Below, one piece after another: positions 32,801 through 42,511 of a stretch of DNA of 64,000 nucleotides (position 1 is its first letter; each line of letters opens with the position of its first letter). The position numbers and the translations under genes are program-made. The notes below the pieces were generated by a model. The model was not told the DNA's origin and made no database searches. It saw only the letters and a list, made by a program, of their open reading frames with translations. This stretch comes from Diphasiastrum complanatum (Eukaryota > Streptophyta > Lycopodiopsida > Lycopodiales > Lycopodiaceae), in assembly GCA_029204225.1 (NCBI GenBank), contig CM055097.1, forward strand, positions 65,417,040 to 65,481,039. The letters are read 5' to 3'.

Positions 32801-33795
32801 TTTTGATCTATGTTGATGACATTATCTTAAGTGGTGGTAACAATCTAGATATAGATGAAATCAAGATGGCACTCAAAAGAGAGTTTGAAATTCAAGATCT
32901 TGGTAAACTTCATTATATCTTAGGAATAGAGATTATTAGAACTTCTAAATCTACATTCATATGTCAAGAAAAGTATGTTAACTCTATTCTAAAAAGGTTT
33001 CATATGGAAGATTGTAAAGTTGTTTCTACTCCTATGGAATCAAATGTAAAGCTAACTACAAGAAGTAATGAAAGATCCTTCAAGGACATTACTCTCTATA
33101 GAAAGCTAATAGGATCTCTTATATGGTTAACCATCACAAGACCTGATCTAAGCTTTGTGGTTGGTAAACTAAGTCAATTTATGCAAGATCCTAGTGAGGC
33201 TCATTGGAAGCTAGGAAAGAGAGTACTTAGATACATCTCGGGATCTAGAGATTTTGGCATCTTGTATGGAGGTACTACACCTAACCTTTGTGGATTTTCA
33301 GATTCAGATTTTGCAGGTGATCAAATGGATAGGAAGTCAACAAGTGCCTTTGCAATCTATCTTGGAGATGGAGTGGTCTCATGGCTATCAAAGAAGCAAC
33401 CAACTATCTCTCTATCTTCCACCGAAGCCGAGTACAAGGCATTAACAACATGCACCAAGGAGATTCTTTGGATCAAGAGGATGTTATTGGATCTTCACTT
33501 GCTGGAACCAGAGAAGACTCCAATCATACTTTGTGATAACCTTTCAGCCCAAAGCTTGGCAAGCAATCCTGTTTTTCATGCAAGGAGCAAGCACATTGAG
33601 ATTGCTCACCATTTTGTGAGAGATCAAGTCATTGCCAAAGAGGTGGAGCTTCAACATGTCTCTTCAAAGGAGTGTGTGGCTGATATCTTCACCAAACCAT
33701 TGGGAAAGGACCTATATTTAATGCATAGATCTAATCTTGGAATGTGCTCAAAGACTATGTTGAAACTAGCATCCAATGTTGAAGAGGGAGTGTGA
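29842..33795 (+). CDS. Copia gag-pol polyprotein, intact (1317 aa)
   Basis: Encodes all proteins for retrotransposition in one frame. Gag: residues about 1-250, with SSNYSTWKVRMESLLELNEL and the UBN2-type core, then Gly/Lys-rich sequence and CCHC knuckle 250-263 (CFYCGIKGHFANEC). Protease: DSGASSHM, Asp309. Integrase: WHKRLGHPN and CEHCALSKSH zinc-binding motif, triad Asp506, Asp568, Glu604 (35 residues between the last two). RT: KWIFKIKTNQDGSINKYKAR, DVTNAFLNGDLEEDIYMEQP and YVDD at 990-993. RNase H: SDSDFAGD (Asp1154/1156), STEAEY (Glu1195), ADIFTKPL. The start ATG sits in GAATCATGGCT, the first in a clean frame; products are released by the protease. The TGA stop (33793-33795) lies in the first bases of the 3' LTR. 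I see no lesion. Confidence 0.97.
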   Translation: MASNGGIMLESSERLSSSNYSTWKVRMESLLELNELMDIVAEIEERPLTLQEQQRFDKKAKRALHIIKMNVTNELLKEVGKCQSASEAWNALKKLFESKSTSRVLTLRRQIFSSRQREGESAHAFILRVKSLSDDLACIDENIKDGEIVQVMLNGLLNEHANLVQSFAIQRVLPSVVDLQEILLAEEHRLQSKLDGASLQGGGEEAFFTKGKFKGKGKGKGKWSKGGNFDHDDHSSSSSSTKNNKSKFKCFYCGIKGHFANECYKKKREQGERQGNLTIDEEEHNTCESLVMTSSLLANIDDNDPWWIDSGASSHMTRHKEYFTSLLSYEGEGNIIYTANDGQCDIKGIGTIPISLSTNRKANLENVLYIPSITKNLLSVSQMIDKGLDVEFIGDACLISKCGSLIAQGRRHGKLFKLDACVISNHEGCMAREQLTNQEVWHKRLGHPNFKSLEVMAKKELVLGLPKSLVANNSVCEHCALSKSHRLAYSRSTSRSKEAFQLVHSDIHSSSTTSNGGAKMYATFIDDFSRYTWIYLLKSKDEVFAAFVKFKNEMENQFNTKIKCLRSDNGGEYTSNRFKDFCIAHGIKREMSSPRTPQQNGVAERKNRTLCECAKAMRLHAHLAKSFWGEALACANYLCNRWTSASLDGKTPHEVLYGRRPSVKHCRIFGCTCFVNITLDDRTKEDPSSKKGVFVGYSEVSKAYKVYIPSTKKVVISRDVIFHEENVSNVVDVDVDVPTNHHDVQDVLDEDGDATPKQTSRKTQRQRAKPSRLTYDEKGKQVVDNSNFAFLTSFDEPTCVGEAIQKKEWIQAMDHEHQALIKSNTWRLVKLPKDKKSIGCKWIFKIKTNQDGSINKYKARLVAKGYAQEYGIDYDETFAPVAKMVTIRILISLATLYDWDMWQMDVTNAFLNGDLEEDIYMEQPEGYVSHDEPNHVCYLQKSLYGLKQAPRSWYAKLNSFLLSQNFVMSEYDHSLYFRLNENDITLLLIYVDDIILSGGNNLDIDEIKMALKREFEIQDLGKLHYILGIEIIRTSKSTFICQEKYVNSILKRFHMEDCKVVSTPMESNVKLTTRSNERSFKDITLYRKLIGSLIWLTITRPDLSFVVGKLSQFMQDPSEAHWKLGKRVLRYISGSRDFGILYGGTTPNLCGFSDSDFAGDQMDRKSTSAFAIYLGDGVVSWLSKKQPTISLSSTEAEYKALTTCTKEILWIKRMLLDLHLLEPEKTPIILCDNLSAQSLASNPVFHARSKHIEIAHHFVRDQVIAKEVELQHVSSKECVADIFTKPLGKDLYLMHRSNLGMCSKTMLKLASNVEEGV
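33781..33790 (+). other. Polypurine tract GAAGAGGGAG
   Basis: Purine run immediately before the 3' LTR, primer for plus-strand DNA. It is also translated as part of the last codons of the polyprotein (EEG). Confidence 0.9.
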
Positions 33796-34445
33796 AAATT
33801 GTCAACATTTCCTAGCTAGTTTGAGGCCTAAATTGGCTAAAATTGTAAATAGTTTTGGTTCTGGAGTTTCACACGTGTGAACCAGGCCACAATGTTTTTA
33901 TTTACTGTATTTTTTCAGTATGATGAAGTGTCAAACTTCATACCCTTCAAAATGAGACCATTTTGATGTATTTTGGTCATATAAGCCATTTTTAGCTATT
34001 TTTCCTATATAGGGAATATCTAGGGTCAAGTACCTTCTAGAGAGAGGAGAGAGAGTCATCTTCCTCATCCATAAATAGTAGGGAAGTCGTGGAGAACAGG
34101 TTGGAGAAACCTTTTGTATGATTCATTGAGATCAATAGATCATTGTCATTGTTTCTTCCTCCATTGAGAGCATTGTTGTGTGTATTGTCTTCAAGCTATT
34201 GTGTATGATCTTAGGTGCTTTCCAAAAGTGGTAGGCTGATGTATTATGGACTGTATAATGCTATTTTGGGCCGCACTTGATGTTTATGGAAGTTTCCATT
34301 TGTGATAAATGCTTTTTGATCAAGTTCTTTGCATTCTAGGTAGCATAGAATGTGTTGCCAATTCCTAGCTTATGTAGTTTGGAGTGCAAGCATTCAAGCC
34401 AATGATCTTGGAGTTTAGATCCACTTAGGATCTGTATTTTTCACA
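33791..34445 (+). repeat. 3' LTR of the intact copia
   Basis: Same length as the 5' LTR with two substitutions. It supplies the stop codon of gag-pol (TGA in TGTGAAAA) and the transcript end signal. It is followed by the target duplication GTTTG. Confidence 0.97.
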
Positions 34446-34555
34446 GTTTGGAAATTCAAACTGAAGAACATTCTGATGGAAAACGAGCTATGAGAGATCG
34501 TGACAGGTGAGGAGACAAGGCCAGTGATTGAAGAAGATCAGCGGACATTTGATAG
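34446..34555 (+). pseudogene. Copia gag continuation, between two insertions
   Basis: Reads VWKFKLKNILMENEL, stop, EIVTGEETRPVIEEDQRTFD, continuing the gag begun at 27943. The stop TGA (34491-34493) replaces the Trp of the usual ELWEIVTG. It is cut at 34555 by the next LTR, with GATAG as the probable target sequence. This 110-bp island shows that the old gag was hit twice. Confidence 0.88.
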
Positions 34556-35352
34556 TGTGAAAAATACAAAAATAAGCTTGGTAGAAGCCAAAAATCTTGT
34601 ATATAGGACAAACACACATGTGTGGAGCCTGTTCCCACGTGTGAAACTAGTGTACTTGTCATGTACCATAAACATATATGTTGTACATATGAGGTAATTC
34701 AAGTTCTAGTGGCTAAAATGGCCAAAAACTAGTTTTCTAGATATATGACACATGGCATCAATCTATTGATTGCATGAGCCAAATTCTTTTGATAGGTGTC
34801 ATATCCCATGTGTAGAGGACAGCTCACACGTGTGGAAATAGCTGAAGTAGGTGAGTTTTTGCTTCTAGAAGATTTCTATGAAGATCTCCATATAGTAGAA
34901 AATTGAACAAAAAATGTCCAAAATAGAAAGTCTGATCCAAGTGTCAAAATTGCATGACGATCTGATGCATGATCAGTACCTTGAGCTCCAAAATTTGTAT
35001 ATATAGAGGCATATTTGGCCACAATCAATAAAAAACATCAATCTTGGTTTTGGAAGCAATTTTGTATAATTTTCTCAATTTGTCTACATTTGTTTTGATT
35101 GTTTTGAGGTTCTATCATAGTGTACTTTATTTTCAGGTTGGAGTCCGTACTCTCACAGGGTTTCACACGTGTGAAACCAACAAGTACATTTATCTTCAAT
35201 AAATGATTGTTGTTGTTAAGATTTTATGTCTAGAATTGATCTAGATTGATCTTAATCTTTTGTAGATTGATGGATCAAGTAAATCTAACATCCAATCCCT
35301 CTTGAGGATCAAATTAGGATCCACTCTTGGTCCATTTTGTACTTTTTCCACA
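34556..35352 (+). repeat. 5' LTR of a second copia in the same gag
   Basis: Begins TGTGAAAAATAC, similar to the intact element's TGTGAAAATTG, and ends TTTTTCCACA before a perfect PBS (35353-35364). It carries several CACACGTGTG or ACACATGTGTG palindromes (about 34615, 34824, 35165) and GTATATATAGAGG at about 34995 as a TATA candidate. Confidence 0.8.
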
Positions 35353-35364
35353 TGGTATCAGAGC
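35353..35364 (+). other. Primer-binding site TGGTATCAGAGC
   Basis: Exact iMet complement directly after the LTR. Confidence 0.93.
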
Positions 35365-35954
35365 CAAGTACAAGAGGTTTTATTGAAATTGATAGGGTTG
35401 ATCCAAATCAAAGCCAAAATTAGCAAGTTTTAAAAAACTAGCCAAATTTTGGGTAGCGAGTTAGATTTAATAGATATATCCTCAAAATTTTCGGACCAAA
35501 ACTTGTTGTGGGCTGTAGGAACCCTTTTCACACGTGTGAGGCCGTACAGCTCCGGTTTTGGCTAAGAAATTTCAAAAAATTGTACAATTTGACTCACACA
35601 CCCAATTTGAGTGATTTTTAGTGCAAAATCAAGCATTTTCTATAGAGAATCTAATCCCTTGACTAGTTATTGGATTAGATCAGCCAAAAAAATTTAAATT
35701 TGAAGCTTGAATTAGGTGCATTAATTGATCTACTCTGAATTTTTTAGTGTATGTTGAAGTTGAAGAGAGAGATTGCTAAAAATCATAGACTGAGTGATTT
35801 TGCAAGTTTGAGACTAGAATCTAAATTTTCATCATTCTAGATTGGTTCATGAGTGATAGGATTGTGTCTACAAGCTTTCTAATTGCTAGAAGACTTTAGG
35901 TTCAGATCTCTTAGAGAAACCATAAGAGTTTCTAGTGCTTTTTCACATTCAAAA

Positions 35955-36905
35955 ATGGCATCAATGGGCAGTTTTTTGCTTGAAGCTAGTGAAAGGCTTA
36001 CATCCACTAATTATGCTACTTGGTTAGTTTGAATGGAGTCTTTACTTATACTTCATGATCTTTATGACATAGTACCTGAGGTGGAAGTAGAAGCTCAAGG
36101 AGGAGTTGAATTGGCAAAGTACAAAAAGAGATGTAGAGTTGCATTACATTGCATAAAGATGAATGTAAGTAATGAACTTTTGAAGGAAATCTCATCTTGT
36201 ATCACATCCAAAGAGACATGGGATTCATTAAAAGCAATTTATGGATCCAAGAATACTTCAAGAATACTCATGCCTAGAAATCAAATCCTTCAAAGCATGA
36301 AAGGAAGTAGTGAAAGTGCCCAAATTTATGTCTTTAGGATCAAATCTTTGAATAAGGAGTTGTCTTCTATAGATGATAAAATCAAAGATGATGAACTAGT
36401 TCAAATCATTTTGAATGGATTAGGAGATGATTATTCCAATCTTGTTGAAACTTTTGCTATTCAGGATTCACTTCCTAGTATTGAAAAACTTCAAAGTGTG
36501 CTTGTAAGTGAGGAGAGTAGAATGCTTCATATCAAAAGTAGGATGAGTTCCTTATCTTTGAATGATGGTGATGAAAAAGCTAACTTTTTCTTGAAAGGCA
36601 AAAAGAATAAGTTTCCATCCAAGAAGACTCAAGACATGGAGATGGAGAGCAAAGATGGAGCATCAAGTTTCAAAGGCAAGGGCAAGAAGGACAAGAAGAA
36701 GCTAAAGTGTTTCTTTTGTGGAAAAAAGGGACGTTTTGCACCCGAGTGCTACAAGAAGAAGAATGCCCAAGAGAAGGACAATCAAGGCAATCTTGTGCTT
36801 GAGGAGGAGGAGGAAGAAGGCAATCTATCTTTGATGGTATCCTCACCACAAACATCTAATCAAGACACTTGGTGGATTGATAGTGGGGCAAGCTCTCATC
36901 CTTTA
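35955..36905 (+). pseudogene. Copia gag and protease start, truncated
   Basis: Starts ATGGCATCAATG (MASMGSFLLEASERLTSTNY), with TGA at 36030-36032 where Arg is expected (WLVRMESLL), then stays open. It has ALHCIKMNVSNELLKEISSC, SKETWDSLKAIYGSKNTSRI and the zinc knuckle CFFCGKKGRFAPEC, in which the usual GH is GR so the zinc-binding His is lost. The protease start is WWIDSGASSH. Homology stops at about 36900, where a minus-strand copia fragment abuts; IN, RT, RH and the 3' LTR are missing. It is a close relative of the intact element. Confidence 0.88.
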
Positions 36906-36911
36906 GCAAAG

Positions 36912-37646
36912 GATTTTTCATCGGGCCACAAATGTCTGAATGTATAACTCTAGCAATCCTCTAGCAATATGCTGATGGCTTGATTTAAATGGTTTCCTAC
37001 TATGTTTACCAACTACACAGTCTTGACAAACATGTAACTCGACTTTTTCCTGAGGATAGTCGAGATCAAAAACAATAGATTGTTTAGACATTTGTTGTAC
37101 AACAGCATGATTCAAATGACCAAGTCTATAATGCCAAAGTAATCCTTTATTTACATGAATAGAAGTACTAAGAGCCTGACTAGAAGCAGAAAAACAATGA
37201 CTTAATTTATACAAATATCGATGTCTCTTTTCGAGTGTTAGGATCTTGCCTGTCTTATCAACTACTTTGCACTGATCACATTTGAATTCTACTCTATGTC
37301 CTAGATCTGTGATTCTACTTACAGAGAGCATATTCGTAGATAAATTTGGTACATACAGGACTTTAGAGAGTAGCTTAGACTGATCATTTGCAAAGCTTAA
37401 TCTTATAGTGCCTTCACCTTTAATAGCTTGTGTGCTATTGTCGCCAAGGTGAACAAATTTTTGGGTACTGTAAGGTGTATAGGACTCGAAACAGCCAATG
37501 AGGCTAGTCATGTACTGAGTGGCTCCGGAATCTAGGAACCAAGAACTGTCACCGGATGTCTCTTCATGGTTGGTCATGAAGGCATCATGATCCACTTCTT
37601 GAATAGGCTGTGGAGCTTCTACAGCTGCATTTTTTGGTTGACCCAT
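36912..37646 (-). pseudogene. Copia protease/pre-integrase fragment
   Basis: Minus-strand frame open over 242 codons. SSWFLDSGATQYMT is the protease active site. GEGTIRLSFANDQSKLLSKV and LYVPNLSTNMLSVSRITDLG are copia protease-to-integrase linker blocks. LLWHYRLGHLNHAVVQQMSK and CQDCVVGKHSRKPF are the H2C2 zinc-binding motif. It ends at the junction with the gag fragment at about 36910. It is unlike the neighbouring plus-strand elements and so a separate lineage. Gag, the catalytic core and RT are not present nearby. Confidence 0.88.
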
Positions 37647-37661
37647 CTCATCGTTTAGTTC

Positions 37662-37679
37662 CGTAAGTGATCACTTACG
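37662..37679. repeat. 18-bp perfect palindrome CGTAAGTGATCACTTACG
   Basis: Isolated symmetric site 16 bp right of the minus-strand copia frame. CGATCACCTAC and similar GATCA words follow. It may be a protein-binding site or a small transposon end; no partner was found. Confidence 0.6.
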
Positions 37680-37883
37680 ATTATCAACGAAGGAAGCAAA
37701 CGATCACCTACAAAGCAAATGATTAATAGTTGATCGAACGACCAGCGGTTGTTCAAAGGATTGCCGACAGACTAGGCCATCATGGCCTACATCTTTGCAC
37801 TATGCCACATATGGATCGTTACTTTGTACTTCTCCTCCTTCACGGTTTTCCAATAATGGATCTACGGATCTTGTCTAAACGGT

Positions 37884-38250
37884 TGTTAATATCTTGTAAA
37901 TTGTAATTACAATAAATCAAAAAGACTCTGACAGCTATAAATATGTATCTGAGTGAAGAGAAAGAGAGATAGGTGTTGTTGAGTTGAACAGTTTGTAGAT
38001 ACACAAAGTGATCAAATGACTGAAAAGGTCTTAAGTAACTAGCTCCTTAGAGTTAGTGATTTATACATAGAGAGAGAGAGAGAGAGATTTAGAACTGTAG
38101 CCATTGTTTTGAATCTGTAAGTAGAAATACGCGCTTATCAGCGCTACTGTATTGTCTTCTGATTCTCTCTATTATACAAATTTGCTACTATTCAATTACT
38201 ACGTTCTTGATTGAATGCAATCATCTCTCTCACTCTCTTGCACACAAACA
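37884..38250 (+). repeat. Copia-like LTR with TATA box
   Basis: Candidate edges are TGTTAATATC and CACAAACA. CTATAAATATG at about 37935 is a good TATA box. Just after the end comes CGGTTATCAGAGAC, a degenerate PBS (compare TGGTATCAGAGC). It contains a small (GA)n run at about 38070. Nothing coding follows with confidence, so it may be a solo or truncated LTR. Confidence 0.55.
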
Positions 38251-39349
38251 CGGTTATCAGAGACAAAGGACCGCATGGCTGTCCAAGACGCCTAATGCTT
38301 CGCAATCCTACTATTACGGCAGTCTCAGACTCCTACTCTAATAACCCAAAAGGGATAACAAGTTTTTGATTCCGTTCCTAGTCAATCCACGTTTCTGAAA
38401 TCTCAGTTACTACTGTGTTCATTGTTTTTCTTACTGCTGGTAGAGACATCATTTTTATCGTAATCACCTCTTGTGTTCTGCTTCTGTCATGTCCGTTGCA
38501 AATGTAATCAATTGTAGACCAAGCATTTCACATCATACACCAACAATCACAACTCAACAAATGTAGCAAGCCTAACTAGATCGAGCTACCTCATGTCCAA
38601 CTTTTGGCCAAATCATGGCTTTACATGTGTATTTGACTATTTTGCCTCCTAAGCCGAAATTGGCCCTATCACCTACTCACACATAGATGAACATAGAAAA
38701 CTTTACCAACCCCTAGACTCAACATAGATGACTTTTTTATTTTTCACATTGTTTGTAGAGTTTCATGATGTAAATCTGGACTCTTATTTTCAGCTTGATT
38801 TGAAAATATTAATTTGCCAAACGAATGTCTCACTTCTTTTGGTCACTAAGATGATTGAAAATATTACAAAGTTTCAAGTTTGCATCGTAAGAGGTCTTTA
38901 ATCGAAAGTTTGAATTTGAGGAGGTAATGTGAATCTTTATGATACTTGGTGAAGGAACAAGTCAATCCCTAGTGATTGGATTCTAATGTATCTTTGAACT
39001 ATTGCACAACACAATTGATACATATTTAATTTGGTTTGTGGGTATTTAAGGATCTTAAGTATGGCCACATTTGTAGTTGTAGAAGATGATAACACATGAT
39101 TTAAATACAAAACATGAACTTTTGTGTCATATAAAACACCACAATTGAATTTTACACTATTAGATGAAGGAAGATAGAGAAATTTGAAGCATGATACAAA
39201 AGCAATAGCGATCAACTATCAAGAAATATACATTTCTAGAAAGCTACAATGCTACACCACTCAATGTGAAAACACAAAAACAAAGATGGCAAAAACAATG
39301 ATTACACATCAATCAGATGCATCAAATATTAGGCTTATATAAGTATATC

Positions 39350-39509
39350 TTATAGCTTTGAATTTGGTCTATGCAATTTGAGTGCAGTGTTTTTCGAAAG
39401 TCGTGACATCATAGGAACTTGATGAAACATGCCACATCCTTGGTACAGATGCACTGCATGTCTGCCTTCTTGCTTGTTTTCATCACTCACCACATGCCTA
39501 TTTCGTTTC
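39350..39509 (-). pseudogene. Exon-like segment, unknown protein end
   Basis: On the minus strand a pyrimidine/AT stretch ending CTTTTAATAG precedes an open frame reading NRHVVSDENKQEGRHAVHLY, then QGCGMFHQVPMMSRLSK to HRPNSKL and stop TAA at 39350-39352. Length and acceptor fit a last exon of about 53 codons. No family is recognised and upstream exons were not found, so it could be chance. Confidence 0.3.
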
Positions 39510-40059
39510 CTATTAAAAGTATAATAAGTGAATGAGTGTTTAGAAGGAGTCTACAAGAAGATTAATATAAAAAATACCAGAAGCCTATTGAGAGAGGACT
39601 CTCAAATGCTAAACACAAAGTGATACACTAACAAACATGCACTTTTTCCAAGGCTTTTAATATCATAATATGTTTTGAGCAAAATAAAGTGCATCAAAGC
39701 TGGAATACATATTGATGTTCTACAAAGGGCATCATATGCAAGTCATTTCATAAATATTGTTTTCTAATACTATTACTGTTTTCAATAGACATATCAAAAA
39801 GCTAGAAATACTTTGTTGTCACAATCATCTACTACAAGGATATGCCTATTTATCTTTGAGAATGTTCCTTGTCCCAAACAATACTTGATTGCTTCAATTG
39901 AAGATTTAAAGCTATTTCTTGAGAAGAAATACATGACTATACCATAAACACGAGATGACTAACAACAGAATATAAGCACAAAATCTTGCATTTCTTAGAC
40001 CTAATGCTAGCCCACAAGGTTACATAGCAAAGGAGAGCAATAAGTCTTTAAGTTTCCAA

Positions 40060-40440
40060 CATTAGATAACATTTTGTAATGTAGTAATGAGTCATTGTGC
40101 AAGATGCCAATCAATCATTGACTCTTGCAATGTGCATATTTTTTGTATTATAGTGATCACTCATCATAATTATATGCCAACACTGCTCCAAACACTTAAG
40201 GAAAGTATGCAAAGATAGGGTTAAGTCTTTCTATTTACAATTTTGAATAGCATTTTATAATGTACTGATCAATCATTGTACAAGATGCCAATTAATCATT
40301 GGCTCTTGCAATATTGTATCAACATAGTAATGTGTCATTGTACAAGATGCCAATAAGTTGTTGACTCTTGCAAATTTGCATAGCATTTTGTAGGATAGTA
40401 ATAATTCATCATAAGTATACATCACCATTGTTGTAAAACT
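40060..40440. repeat. Duplicated block around CATTGTACAAGATGCCAAT
   Basis: TCATTGTGCAAGATGCCAAT, followed by CAATCATTGACTCTTGCAA, at about 40092 recurs at about 40272 and 40336 with small changes (TACAAGATGCCAATTAATCA and TACAAGATGCCAATAAGTTG). TTTTATAATGTA or TTTTGTAATGTA precedes two of them. The first interval is about 180 bp, the second about 64 bp. No coding sense. Confidence 0.8.
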
Positions 40441-42459
40441 ACAATTTTCTACAAGCATTTTTCATATAGATCACAAAATATTTTTATAATAACAGCACAT
40501 GGAGCATAAAAGTTTTATATTATTTAGAATGTCAAACATCCACAAGAACAAACATATGCACCTTAAAGGTTTTCTAAATAAACATAGTTTAATACACATA
40601 TGAATATGCAAAATTTTGTGCATCCACCTTTTGTAAACAACACAAAGCTTTATTTGTAATCATATCAAATAGAATATCAAGCACTTTGCATAAAAGATTT
40701 TAAAATATTGAAAATGCAAAAACATTGACAAAAGCACACTTTTGTATAATTCAATATGAATATGAATTGGATGGGATGCAACATGTCTACAAGATTGCCC
40801 ATTAAAATATCATCAAAAATATTTGATATTCAGCAAGACAATGCGAGGTGTAACACAACTATAAAACCAATAAGAAAACACACACACGCACACACACATG
40901 CACACAATAGGATCAAAGACATGGTTTCAGGGCTCACAATACTCTTGGCACAATGAAAACTATTCAAAGCACCAATGTGCTCCACAATCACTACAAATTT
41001 TCTAGTAATTGAAATTTGGCACACATTGTGTGAGGAGATAGGCTCAAGTGGTCATAGGGCACCTCCAATAAGTATATTGTAGCATATATCATGCCAAGCA
41101 CAAAGCTAGCTACACATGCTATTTGTTATTGTCAATAACCCATTTGTTCTGATTTGTTAAGCACCTCCAACAACTAACAAAAGCTTCATTCAAAAGAAAG
41201 AAAAATCTATATATGTAACATGTGATAAGAGGACTTATTCTATCTTACATGAGTGATCAATTTTGTGCACCTTCAATGCAATTTGTTCGACTCTTATGCA
41301 AACATCCAACATGTGAAACAATATGCATTACACACCCATACATATCAATTTGCATGCATTTGGGAAAACTATGAAAAATGATCAAAATCTAATAGAGTAG
41401 AAGAAAACTTGGATCCGCATAGAATTACAATTTATGTAATCATTGTTACAACCACAAACACCAATGTAGTGATTTTAGAATCTAATGTTGAGTTTGAGCA
41501 TAGATGGAGCTTTTAGACTAGCCATAAACTGGTGCAATTATAGATAAAAGTTCATACATGCAATCGTACAAACATGAAATGTTTGATGAACACCATCATG
41601 TAGAAAATTCTTCTCCAAGGTTCTTGCATATCATAGGTTGAAGAACATGTTGCCAACATTCACCTGGGCCTAACAAGGCCTCATTCAAAACTCTTGGAGT
41701 GGGAAAAAGCTTGAATCATGAAGGGCATTGCAAATCCTCAAAGAGGACTATAAATTTATATAGATGATTGTCCTTTGAGAAATTTTCTAGATACTACAAT
41801 TGTAGCATAAAAGGATCACATATCACATGGTCTCCTTGATGAATAATCAAATCTACATGATAAGAAAAATTGATGCTAATATTTTACTGAACTAGTTTAG
41901 GTAGTCTTTCTTCAAAATGCACCATACGCTCTTGAAACCAAGGATGAATTATGTTGGGGTTGTTCTTTCTCTACATTACATTGAGTGATAAGGGGGTGCC
42001 ATAAAATGAGGGACAAAATTATTTGAACTTCTTCATTGCCTTTGGTATAAAAGCATGAAGAGTATATTCAACAAGCACTTCCAAAAACAACACAAAGCAT
42101 GAGTTCAATAAACACTTGATCAATCTAGATAAGGAGGGAACCATGTGTTTGAGGCATGATCTTCACATCCTCATAGAACTAATATTGCTTATCTTTGGCC
42201 TGTGGTAAAAAGAATTGTGGATGAAACATATGCAATCATGCTTAAAAATATTTTAATCCCTTTAAAATGATTTAAACTCTTTTAAACATGATTTGAACTT
42301 AAAAATTATTACCATGCAAAGTGATGATTGTAGGCACAAAAGAGCAAGCAAGAACAAAAACATGTAGAAGGAGAGAGATATTTCTAATTGGTGTTATGAG
42401 AAAACCCAAAAAGAATAGAATTCAACATTCTAAGCTTAAAAACAAGGTGATTTGAATCA

Positions 42460-42511
42460 TCACAAAATGTCAAAAGCGTTGTCATACAGCTTCAGTATTT
42501 TTTCTGCATAC
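42460..42511 (-). pseudogene. Copia RT scrap, left flank of the gypsy insertion
   Basis: On the minus strand it reads AEKILKLYDNAFDIL then stop, which continues, across the gypsy element, the SEYA end of the RT fragment at 51171. The last five bases CATAC are the left target duplication. It corresponds to the block after LSQEKYVxKVLKRF in copia RT. Confidence 0.75.

Larger units (their letters stand above)
28015..34445 (+). mobile_element. Complete young Ty1/copia retrotransposon
   Basis: 655-bp LTRs at both ends, a perfect PBS, a polypurine tract, one long gag-pol ORF and a 5-bp target duplication GTTTG (28010-28014 and 34446-34450). The LTRs, compared base by base, differ at two sites only (28521 T against 34297 C; 28611 A against 34387 C), about 0.3 percent. 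All hallmarks of a recently active, potentially autonomous copia are present. Whether it is transcribed cannot be told from sequence. Confidence 0.97.
38270..42459. other. Long AT-rich stretch with few recognisable features
   Basis: No complete ORF or LTR was recognised. Two minus-strand coding-like scraps are noted. One is an exon-like frame at 39509-39350. The other, at about 41965-41830, reads NIIHPWFQERMVHFEERLPK and, after a stop, YHVDLIIHQGDHVICDP. These suggest an old, unidentified minus-strand gene or transposon. A CACACACGCAC run lies at about 40878, and the repeat at 40060-40440 is listed separately. Confidence 0.35.
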
